From Onion yellows phytoplasma OY-M (GTDB lineage Bacteria; Bacillota_I; Bacilli_A; Acholeplasmatales; Acholeplasmataceae), in the NCBI GenBank assembly GCA_000009845.1, contig AP006628.2:248001-312000 (forward strand): a stretch of DNA of 64,000 bases. Direction: 5' to 3'. Positions 38,867 through 46,024 of the stretch are shown in pieces. Each line of letters starts with the position of its first letter. Within the stretch, counting starts at the first letter, position 1. Made by a program: the position numbers and the translations under genes. The notes under the pieces were generated by a model that was not told the origin of the DNA, ran no database searches, and was given only the letters and a program-made list of their open reading frames with translations.

Positions 38867-41800
38867 ATGAATGAATCTTTAAATAATCCCAATATCGCAA
38901 CAAAACAAAACTTTACAGGACTAACTAACAAGCAAGTAGAACAAAAAAAAACTGCGGGTCAAGTTAATGTTTCTAACTATAAAAATTCTAAAAGTATTAA
39001 AGATATCTTATTTAGTAATTTATTTAATTATCTTAATTTGTTGATTTTAATTGTAGCATTAATCATTATTTTCATAGAACAATATGAACATTTATTTTTT
39101 TTAGTAGTTTCTTTAACCAATGTTTTTATTAGTGTTATTCAAGAAATTAAAGCTAAAATAACTCTTGACAAAGTATCTTTGTTGATGAAAAACCATTCTC
39201 AAGTAATAAGAAATAGTCAAAAAGAAAAGGTTTTTTCTTCTGATTTAGTTTTGGGAGATCTTTTATTTTTGGAAGCAGGAGAACAAATTGCAGCTGATGC
39301 CAAGGTAAAATCGGGTGTTTTAGAAGTTAACGAATCACTTTTAACTGGTGAATCTAAATTAGTTATCAAAAAAGAAAATGATTTTTTATACTCTGGTAGC
39401 TACGTGGTATCAGGTCAAAGTTATGCCGAAATTGTAGCTGTAGGAAGTGATATGTATATTGAAAAAGTTTCCCAAGAAGCTAAAAAATACAAAAAACCGA
39501 CCACTCCTTTAATGCAAAACTTATCTTTGTTAATCAAAACAATCATTATTTTTGTCACACTTTTTGCTATTATTTTAGCTTTTTTTGCTTTTAATAAAGA
39601 GAATAATAAAATATCAGGTTTCAGGCAAAATTCCTTACTAGGTTTGTGTGGCATGATGATAGCAATGCTTCCTTTGGGACTTTTTTTGCTGACTAACATT
39701 TCTTTGGCAGTAGGTTTTGTACGTTTAGCAAAACAAAAAACTTATGCCCAAAATCTATTTGGAATCGAAATGTTAGCTCAAATAAACACTTTATGCCTCG
39801 ACAAAACAGGAACTATTACTGATGGCACTATGCAAGTTAAAAAAGTCATTCCTTATCACCCTAAAGAACTTGATTTTACTAAATTAATGAACTCTTTTTT
39901 ATCTGCTTGCCCCGCTTCTAATAGTACTTATAATGCTTTAATAAACAAATTTAGCCCCAATACTTTTCCTACTTCAACTCCTTATCAACCCTCCCAAAAT
40001 CTTCCTTTTTCCAGCACAAGAAAATATAGTGCAGTTGAATTTAATAATTTAGGAACCATTTTTTTGGGGGCTCCTGAATTCATTTTAAAAAACAATTTTC
40101 ACCTTATTCAAAAAGATTTTGAAACTTACACTAAATCAGGTTATCGAGCGCTTTTATTAGCCAAAAGCCCTGAGCCTTGTATTTCTCAAATAACTTGTAA
40201 AAACCAAAAATTACACGACATCCCATGCATTCCTTTAGCTTTAATTATCATCAAAGATACTATTAAAAAAGACGCAGTTACTACCATTGATTTTTTCCAG
40301 AAAAATGGCGTTTGTGTTAAAGTAATTTCTGGTGATAATCATGTGGCAGTTTCTCAAATAGCTCAAAGAGTAGGTATTATTGATGCTTATAAAACCATCA
40401 GTTTAGAAGGACTTTCTGACCAAGAAGTTATCCAAATAGCTACTAAATATAATGTTTTTGGAAGAACTTCGCCCCAACAAAAAAAAATCTTAATCCAAAC
40501 TTTTAAACAAGCAGGACAAAAAGTTGCCATGACAGGCGATGGTGTAAACGATATTTTAGCCCTAAAAGAAGCCGATCTTTCCATTGCGATGGCATCAGGC
40601 AGCCAAGCTACTTGTAATATTGCTAATTTAGTTTTGTTGGATTCTAATTTTTCTTCCATGCCTAAAGTAGTTTTTGAAGGCAGAAGAATTATTAACAATT
40701 TAGATAAAATCTCTATTTTGTTTTTTACCAAAACTATTATTGCTTTTATGCTTGCAGTTGCTGTTATTTTATTTAATTTTTTAAGGCGTCCTTGCTACTA
40801 TCCATTATCACCTTTGAAATTACAATTTGTCATGGATTATTGGTCAATTGGCATTCCTTCGCTTTTTTTATCTTTTGAAAAAAACAACGAAATTATCAGC
40901 AAAAACTTTTTACTTAATAATCTCAAAAAAGCCTTTCCCTATGCAAGTCTAGCTTTTATTAGTTATGTCTTAACTTTTGGTGTGCGAATTGGTTTTGTAT
41001 CAACCCAAACTCCCGATTTCAAACAATTAGAAACAGTTTCTAATTTTGTCATTTTGCTTTCCACCTTCATTTTATTTACTGTTTTATTTAGAATTTCTAA
41101 ACCTTTAAATCTAGCTAAATTACTTTTATTTGTAGCAATGTTAATGGGATTTATGACAGCTTCATTTATTTTGGATGTTTTTGAAGAAATGTCTCAATTC
41201 GATAAACTTGAAAAAGTTTTATTAGTTTTAATCATCATTTTATCCCTTGTCATAACCAAATCTCCCAAAACCCCATCCACAAAACTACAAATCGAAAGAA
41301 AACAAATAATTAATATGATTATTTACGGAAAAAACCCCATCAAAGAAGCAATTAAAGCGCAGAGAAAAATTTATCAACTATATTTAGATGAAAAAATTAA
41401 AGACCATCTTTTTATAATGTTTTTGCAAAAACACAATATTGCTTATCAATTAGTTGACAAAAAGTTTTTATATGATCTAACCAAACAAAAAACCCATCAA
41501 GGAGTCGCTGCCAATGTTTGTGACTACACTTTTTACGACTTAGACACTTATTTAGATTCTGCCAAATTCCAAAAATTCTTAATTTTAGACGCCATTAATG
41601 ACCCTCATAACTTAGGAGCCATTTTAAGAACTGTTGAAGCTTGTGCTTTGGATGGTGTTATTATGAGTAAAAAACATCAAGTCCCACTCAATTCCACAGT
41701 TGCCAAAATTTCTTGTGGTGCTTTGGAATACACTAAAGTTTTTTTAGTTACTAATTTGCATCAAACCATTTTAAAACTAAAAAAAAATCAAGTTTTAATC

Positions 41801-42022
41801 GTTGGTACCGATAGCAATTCTTCCCAATCTTTTCACCAAATCCCTAAAAACAGTTCTTTGGCTATTATTGTTGGCAACGAAGGAATAGGCATTAGACATT
41901 TATTAAAACAGCAATGTGATTTGTTGGTTAAAATTCCTATGTATGGAAAAATCAATTCTTTAAATGTAAGTGTTGCTGCTGCATTAATGATCTACTCCAC
42001 TTTTATTTTTGGCGATAATTAA
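38867..42022 (+). CDS. P-type cation ATPase joined in frame to an RlmB-type methyltransferase
   Basis: A single frame encodes about 1,051 residues from ATG 38867 (GTG 38852 and TTG 38861 also possible). Residues 1 to about 810 are a P-type ATPase: actuator TGES at 160-163, phosphorylation DKTGT from D312, hinge GDGVND at 557-562, and about ten membrane segments. The ion is not predictable; it resembles Firmicutes calcium/magnesium-type pumps. After a polar stretch (SPKTPSTKLQIERKQIIN) the frame runs without a stop into a full-length rRNA methyltransferase, listed separately. Fusion of these families is not known to me, so a lost stop or a sequence error near 41270-41314 is possible; other frames have stops right there (TAA at about 41307). 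Confidence 0.85.
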   Translation: MNESLNNPNIATKQNFTGLTNKQVEQKKTAGQVNVSNYKNSKSIKDILFSNLFNYLNLLILIVALIIIFIEQYEHLFFLVVSLTNVFISVIQEIKAKITLDKVSLLMKNHSQVIRNSQKEKVFSSDLVLGDLLFLEAGEQIAADAKVKSGVLEVNESLLTGESKLVIKKENDFLYSGSYVVSGQSYAEIVAVGSDMYIEKVSQEAKKYKKPTTPLMQNLSLLIKTIIIFVTLFAIILAFFAFNKENNKISGFRQNSLLGLCGMMIAMLPLGLFLLTNISLAVGFVRLAKQKTYAQNLFGIEMLAQINTLCLDKTGTITDGTMQVKKVIPYHPKELDFTKLMNSFLSACPASNSTYNALINKFSPNTFPTSTPYQPSQNLPFSSTRKYSAVEFNNLGTIFLGAPEFILKNNFHLIQKDFETYTKSGYRALLLAKSPEPCISQITCKNQKLHDIPCIPLALIIIKDTIKKDAVTTIDFFQKNGVCVKVISGDNHVAVSQIAQRVGIIDAYKTISLEGLSDQEVIQIATKYNVFGRTSPQQKKILIQTFKQAGQKVAMTGDGVNDILALKEADLSIAMASGSQATCNIANLVLLDSNFSSMPKVVFEGRRIINNLDKISILFFTKTIIAFMLAVAVILFNFLRRPCYYPLSPLKLQFVMDYWSIGIPSLFLSFEKNNEIISKNFLLNNLKKAFPYASLAFISYVLTFGVRIGFVSTQTPDFKQLETVSNFVILLSTFILFTVLFRISKPLNLAKLLLFVAMLMGFMTASFILDVFEEMSQFDKLEKVLLVLIIILSLVITKSPKTPSTKLQIERKQIINMIIYGKNPIKEAIKAQRKIYQLYLDEKIKDHLFIMFLQKHNIAYQLVDKKFLYDLTKQKTHQGVAANVCDYTFYDLDTYLDSAKFQKFLILDAINDPHNLGAILRTVEACALDGVIMSKKHQVPLNSTVAKISCGALEYTKVFLVTNLHQTILKLKKNQVLIVGTDSNSSQSFHQIPKNSSLAIIVGNEGIGIRHLLKQQCDLLVKIPMYGKINSLNVSVAAALMIYSTFIFGDN
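41315..42022 (+). CDS. rlmB: 23S rRNA 2'-O-ribose methyltransferase, TrmH/SpoU family (RlmB-like)
   Basis: From ATG 41315, 235 residues match the normal length of RlmB: substrate-binding N-terminal domain beginning MIIYGKNPIKEAIKAQRKI, then the SPOUT knot with motif 1 (NDPHNLGAILRTVEA), motif 2 (IVGNEGIGI) and motif 3 (IPMYGKINSLNVSVAAAL). It would methylate the G2251-type position in the 23S P loop using S-adenosylmethionine. The frame is continuous with the upstream P-type ATPase; a weak GAAAGAAA at about 41293 could serve as its own ribosome binding site, so it may be made separately by internal initiation. Function is sure to family level. Confidence 0.88.
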   Translation: MIIYGKNPIKEAIKAQRKIYQLYLDEKIKDHLFIMFLQKHNIAYQLVDKKFLYDLTKQKTHQGVAANVCDYTFYDLDTYLDSAKFQKFLILDAINDPHNLGAILRTVEACALDGVIMSKKHQVPLNSTVAKISCGALEYTKVFLVTNLHQTILKLKKNQVLIVGTDSNSSQSFHQIPKNSSLAIIVGNEGIGIRHLLKQQCDLLVKIPMYGKINSLNVSVAAALMIYSTFIFGDN

Positions 42023-42187
42023 CCCTTGCCTCCTCCAAAAAACAAACTAATCACTAGCTTTTTTAAGCAGCTAATCATTTATCTAATTTGGGTTACTGTT
42101 AGTTTTCTTACCATCTTTCATCCAACATTCCAAATATTTTCTTCCCGGGATATTTTTTTGCACAAAGCAATTTTTATATTTTATTTT

Positions 42188-42217
42188 TTGCACAAAAACA
42201 CTGATTTATGATATAAT
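42188..42217 (+). promoter_or_regulatory. Promoter of rpmG-secE-nusG
   Basis: TTGCAC (42188-42193), 18-base spacer, TATAAT (42212-42217) preceded by TGA (extended -10). It lies 67 bases before the rpmG TTG. Confidence 0.68.
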
Positions 42218-42283
42218 AAAAAAAGATGTTTTGAAAATAAATTAATGTTTTTTCAACTTTCTAACATAAAAGGAGCTATTTTT

Positions 42284-42430
42284 TTGAAAAAAAATATTTT
42301 AGTTTGTGTTTTGTGTCTAAACCGCAATTACAACACCAAACCACGAGCCAATCAAAACTCAAAACGTTTAACTTTAAAAAAATATTGCTCTTATTGCAAC
42401 AAACACACTTTGCATCAAGAAACTAAGTAA
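42284..42430 (+). CDS. rpmG: 50S ribosomal protein L33, second copy (full zinc ribbon, TTG start)
   Basis: A 48-residue L33: MKKNILVCVLCLNRNYNTKP then LTLKKYCSYCNKHTLHQETK. Both CxxC pairs (VCVLC and YCSYC) are present, so this is the zinc-binding form, in contrast to the copy at 24498. The start is TTG 42284, 7 bases after AAAAGGAGC; the ATG at 42245 in the same frame adds an unrelated hydrophobic stretch and has no ribosome binding site. The place before secE-nusG is the classical one for L33. Confidence 0.93.
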   Translation: MKKNILVCVLCLNRNYNTKPRANQNSKRLTLKKYCSYCNKHTLHQETK

Positions 42431-42446
42431 AGGAGTTTTTAACTTT

Positions 42447-42857
42447 ATGGGAATTAAAATAGTAAGCGAAAACAAACCAAATCAGTTATTAGAAGTAATC
42501 AAAAGAGAATATAGTTGGCTCAATATTTTACTAATTACCACTTCTATTTTGTCTCTTGCTCTTTGTGGGCAATTATGGCAACAAAAACAGTTTGAAACTA
42601 TGCATTGGGCATTGCCTTGTGCTTTAGTTCTTTTGAGTGTTTTTATTTTTGCGATAGGTTCATTTGCTTTTTTCAAAGATGCATTTTTGCAAATTTTTAA
42701 CATTAGTTGGCCTTCCTTAAAACAAATTTTGTTTAAAACATTACAAGTTATTTTTTTCACATTGTTCTTAATCCTTTTTGTTCATGCCATAGATTCTTAT
42801 GTTATTGGCAAATTAACCCAATTTTGTGTCAAAATCAAAAATTTGTTGAGCAAATAA
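42447..42857 (+). CDS. secE: Protein translocase subunit SecE (three membrane segments)
   Basis: The 136-residue protein ends with the SecE core: an amphipathic stretch with ISWPSLKQILFKTLQ and a final membrane helix (IFFTLFLILFVHAIDSYVI, about 97-118). Two more hydrophobic segments (about 25-41 and 55-75) precede it, an E. coli-like three-helix layout instead of the single helix of most Gram-positive SecE proteins. AAAGGAG lies about 10 bases before the ATG. It partners SecY (4238). Family assignment relies on the WPS motif and the position between rpmG and nusG. Confidence 0.9.
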   Translation: MGIKIVSENKPNQLLEVIKREYSWLNILLITTSILSLALCGQLWQQKQFETMHWALPCALVLLSVFIFAIGSFAFFKDAFLQIFNISWPSLKQILFKTLQVIFFTLFLILFVHAIDSYVIGKLTQFCVKIKNLLSK

Positions 42858-42858
42858 A

Positions 42859-43473
42859 ATGAATAAAACAGAAAAACAAATAAAAGAGACACAAGCGCAA
42901 GAACAACAAGATCAAGAAAAAGACTCCCAAAATACATGTCACCTTAAATGGTATATTGCTCAAACTTATTCAGGTTATGAAAATGTTGTAAAAGACGATT
43001 TGTTAAGAAGAGTCGAAAGCATTGGCATAGGTGATTTAGTATCTAATGTTTTGTCTCCCAAAGAAGAATATTATGAAACTCGTTTGGATGGAAAAAAGGT
43101 TAAAAAAGAGCGTAAAATGTACCCCGGGTACGTTTTTATTCAAATGATGATTACTGACCGATCTTGGTTTGTTGTCAGAAACACTCCGCGAATTACTGGT
43201 TTTTTAGGTTCCAGCGGGATGGGTTCTAAACCAGTTCCTTTATCTGAAAACGAAATCAATCCTGTTTTATTAAAAATGGGCATCATCAATAAACCCGATT
43301 ATAAAAATTTTATCGGCAAAAAAGTAGAAATTATTTCTGGTTCTTTTTCGGGTCAAATAGGGCAAGTATCAAGTATTGATGACGACCGTGAAAAAATGAC
43401 AGTGGAAGTAGATTTGTTTGGTAGAGCAACTCCAGTAGAAATTTCTTTCAACGACTTCAAAGAAATATCTTAA
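42859..43473 (+). CDS. nusG: Transcription termination/antitermination factor NusG
   Basis: The 204-residue protein has a glutamine-rich acidic N-terminal extension (about 28 residues), the NGN domain (WYIAQTYSGYENVVKDDL, RKMYPGYVFIQM, WFVVRNTPRITGFLG) and a C-terminal KOW domain (KKVEIISGSFSGQIGQV). NusG binds RNA polymerase and couples it to ribosomes. It follows secE by one base, so it is translated from the same mRNA. Nothing else is unusual. Confidence 0.95.
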   Translation: MNKTEKQIKETQAQEQQDQEKDSQNTCHLKWYIAQTYSGYENVVKDDLLRRVESIGIGDLVSNVLSPKEEYYETRLDGKKVKKERKMYPGYVFIQMMITDRSWFVVRNTPRITGFLGSSGMGSKPVPLSENEINPVLLKMGIINKPDYKNFIGKKVEIISGSFSGQIGQVSSIDDDREKMTVEVDLFGRATPVEISFNDFKEIS

Positions 43474-43498
43474 TTTTTTCATAATTTCTAACATTTTT

Positions 43499-43528
43499 TT
43501 ATCAAATATTTAAAATTTATGTTAAAAT
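43499..43528 (+). promoter_or_regulatory. Possible promoter of the rplK operon
   Basis: TGTTAAAAT (43520-43528, extended -10 type) with TTATCA 18 bases upstream, in the 197-base gap between nusG and rplK. Confidence 0.42.
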
Positions 43529-43670
43529 AAGTTGTCTAAAAAATTTTATCATATTTTTTTATGTGACAATATCAACAATATTCCAAATTTAATGAAACAC
43601 AAACAAAGAATAAACAACTCAAATTATCAAGTTTTTTATTTTAAGTCCCCGTTCCAAAGAAAGGTTTTTT

Positions 43671-44096
43671 ATGGCTAAAAAAGTTGTTAAAACGGTAAAA
43701 TTACAAATTCCTGCAGGAAAAGCTAATCCAGCTCCTCCAGTAGGACCTGCTTTAGGGCAAGCCCAAGTTAATATTCCTTCTTTTTGTTCCCAATTTAACG
43801 AAACAACTAAAGATCAAATGGGTTTCGTTATCCCTGTTATCATTTCTGTTTATGAGGACAGAACATTTACTTTTGTAACTAAAACTCCTCCAGCAAGCGA
43901 TCTTTTAAAAAAAGCTGCTAAAATTGAATCTGGTTCTGCTAATGCAAGTCAAACCAAAGTAGCTACTATCACCCACAAACAAGTAGAAGAAATCGCCAAT
44001 TTAAAGCTTCCAGACCTAAATGCTTATTGCGTTGAAAAAGCTTGCAAAATCATTGAAGGAACAGCTCGTAATATGGGAATTTTAGTAAAAGATTAA
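43671..44096 (+). CDS. rplK: 50S ribosomal protein L11
   Basis: The 141-residue product has the L11 opening ([20 protein letters not shown]), the linker [13 protein letters not shown] and the C-terminal RNA-binding [10 protein letters not shown]11 forms the GTPase-associated centre with 23S rRNA helices 43-44 and the L10-L12 stalk. GAAAGG precedes the ATG by about 7 bases. A putative promoter lies about 145 bases upstream; rplA follows. Confidence 0.97.
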
Positions 44097-44189
44097 AATA
44101 TTAAAATAGTTTTTACCCCAATTATTCAAATTTCAAATTAAAAAAATTTCTAAAAAATGTCAAGTTGTTTTGAGAAAGGAATTACTGCG

Positions 44190-44882
44190 ATGAAACGAGG
44201 CAAAAAATATTTAGCATCATTACAAATGTTTGATGTTAAAAAAACATATCCGCTTCAAGAAGCTATTAGCTTAGCTAAACAAACTCAAGTTGCTAAATTT
44301 GATGCTGCGGTAGAATGTGCTTTTCATCTAAATTTAGATCCTAAAAAAGTTGATCAAAATTTAAGAGGAGCCTTAGTTTTACCACATGGCACTGGTAAAG
44401 TCTTAAAAGTAGCAGTTCTTGCTAAAGGAGAACAAGCTAAACAAGCACAAGAAGCCCAAGCAGATTACGTAGGCGACCAAGATTTAATTGATAAAATTGC
44501 CAAAAACTGGTTTGATTTTGATGTCTTAGTTGCTACTCCCGAAATGATGCCGCAATTAAGTAAATTAGGGCGTCTTTTAGGACCCAAAGGACTAATGCCT
44601 AATCCTAAAACAGGTACTGTAACAAATGATGTTTTACAAGCAGTCAAAGAAATTAAAAATGGTAAAATTGAATACCGCCTAGACAAAAGCGGGAATATTC
44701 ACGCCATATTAGGTAAGGTTTCTTTTGATGAGACAAAATTACTAGAAAACTTAAAAACTTTATATCTTCAATTAATGGCTGTTAAACCTCGTACAGTGAA
44801 AGGTACTTACATTAAAAGTGTTACTATTTCAACTACGATGGCACCAGGTATTAAAATTGACCCTGTTACAATTTCACAATAA
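44190..44882 (+). CDS. rplA: 50S ribosomal protein L1
   Basis: The 230-residue protein matches L1: [39 protein letters not shown] and the signature [21 protein letters not shown]1 forms the mobile stalk at the E site. The frame is open from ATG 44157, but the ATG at 44190 follows GAAAGGAATTAC with good spacing and gives the normal L1 N-terminus and length, so it is preferred. It is cotranscribed with rplK. Confidence 0.94.
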   Translation: MKRGKKYLASLQMFDVKKTYPLQEAISLAKQTQVAKFDAAVECAFHLNLDPKKVDQNLRGALVLPHGTGKVLKVAVLAKGEQAKQAQEAQADYVGDQDLIDKIAKNWFDFDVLVATPEMMPQLSKLGRLLGPKGLMPNPKTGTVTNDVLQAVKEIKNGKIEYRLDKSGNIHAILGKVSFDETKLLENLKTLYLQLMAVKPRTVKGTYIKSVTISTTMAPGIKIDPVTISQ

Positions 44883-44921
44883 TCAAGATCAAAATTTTGA
44901 AGGAAGGAAAAGGGCATAATC

Positions 44922-45431
44922 ATGATAAAACCTCAGTTATCCAAAAAAATAGATTCAGTTGCTGTTTTGCAAGAAAAAATTAGCACTGCCAAAACAGTTA
45001 TTGTTTTTGAATATGCAAGCTTACCGGTAAGCTCTTTTATGCAACTGCGTCGTGAGTTAAAAAAAACTAGTTGTGAAGTAAAAGTATATCCCAAAAACAT
45101 CATGCAAAGAGCTGTTACCAACGCCAAACAAGATGATTTAGTTACCTTTTTAAAAGGAGCAAAAGCTTTAATTATTAGTCCCCAAGAATTATTAGAACCA
45201 ATCAAAACGATTTATAATTTTGCTAAAAAAAATAAAGCAGTTAAAATAGTTTCTGGCATCGTGGAACAAAAAATTGTCTCCTTGCAAGAAATAAAAACCT
45301 TAGCTACTTTGCCTTCAAAAGAACAAATGTTAGCGCTTTTAGCTGCTTCAATGTTTGCACCTTTGCAACATTTAGCAATTGGTCTAAATATGTTAGTACA
45401 AACCAAAAAACAAGAAAACCCCCAACAATAA
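44922..45431 (+). CDS. rplJ: 50S ribosomal protein L10
   Basis: The 169-residue protein anchors L7/L12 dimers to the ribosome. The N-terminal half (KIDSVAVLQEKISTAKTVIV, then ELKKTSCEVKVYPKN) is the rRNA-binding domain; the C-terminal helix (residues about 130-165) binds L12. GAAGGAAGGAAAAGGG precedes the ATG. Only 39 bases separate it from rplA, so a long L10 autoregulatory leader of the E. coli type cannot be present. Confidence 0.95.
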   Translation: MIKPQLSKKIDSVAVLQEKISTAKTVIVFEYASLPVSSFMQLRRELKKTSCEVKVYPKNIMQRAVTNAKQDDLVTFLKGAKALIISPQELLEPIKTIYNFAKKNKAVKIVSGIVEQKIVSLQEIKTLATLPSKEQMLALLAASMFAPLQHLAIGLNMLVQTKKQENPQQ

Positions 45432-45475
45432 ACAATTAATTTATGAATGAAAAGATTATAACAAAGGAGATTGAC

Positions 45476-45853
45476 ATGGCTAAGTTAACGAAAGAAGCTT
45501 TTGTATCGGCTTTAAAAGAAATGTCTTTATTAGAGATTAAAGAATTATTAGATGGTTTGAAAGAAGAGTTTGGAATTGACCCAACTGCTTTAGCAGTTGC
45601 AGCTCCTGGAGCAAATAATTCAGCTGAAGTAGAAGAAAAAACCGAATTCACAGTAGTTATGAAAAGTTTTGATGAAAAAAAGAAACTTGCTGTTATCAAA
45701 ACAGTGCGCGAAGTAACAGGATTAGGCTTGCTAGATGCTGCTAATTTTGTTAAAGTTCCTGACTCTAAAGTAAAAGAAAATGTTTCCAAAGCTTTAGCAG
45801 AAGATATCAAAAACAAGTTAGAACAAGCTGGAGCTGTTGTTGAACTTCAATAA
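45476..45853 (+). CDS. rplL: 50S ribosomal protein L7/L12
   Basis: The 125-residue acidic protein begins MAKLTKEAFVSALKEMSLLE (dimerisation domain), has an alanine-rich hinge (TALAVAAPGANNSAEVEEKT) and the C-terminal factor-binding domain EFTVVMKSFDEKKKLAVIK. The ATG at 45476 follows AAAGGAG by 6 bases and gives the usual start; an in-frame ATG at 45443 adds 11 unrelated residues. A strong hairpin follows at 45876. Confidence 0.95.
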   Translation: MAKLTKEAFVSALKEMSLLEIKELLDGLKEEFGIDPTALAVAAPGANNSAEVEEKTEFTVVMKSFDEKKKLAVIKTVREVTGLGLLDAANFVKVPDSKVKENVSKALAEDIKNKLEQAGAVVELQ

Positions 45854-45875
45854 ATTATTATCTTGTAAGTAATAT

Positions 45876-45902
45876 AAAAACCTGAGTTTTCTCAGGTTTT
45901 TT
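45876..45902 (+). terminator. Terminator or attenuator between rplL and rpoB
   Basis: Stem AAAAACCTGAG / CTCAGGTTTTTT with loop TTTT. No clear promoter is seen before rpoB, so it probably acts as a partial terminator that sets the ratio of ribosomal protein to RNA polymerase transcripts. Confidence 0.8.
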
Positions 45903-46024
45903 AGTCTTGAATTGTTTTTATTTTTATAACCCAACCCCCCAAATCCCAAAAATCGCAAAGACACAATTAAAAATAAAGATTTTGGCAAAACAAACTACCA
46001 ATTAATAATTTATAGGAGCATAAG

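Noticed and set aside
42026..42211. A 61-codon frame just after the ATPase/methyltransferase
   Set aside because: No ribosome binding site, it overlaps the rpmG promoter, and its composition is that of T-rich non-coding DNA.
44157..44189. Upstream ATG start for rplA
   Set aside because: The ATG at 44190 has a well spaced GAAAGGA and gives the usual L1 N-terminus.
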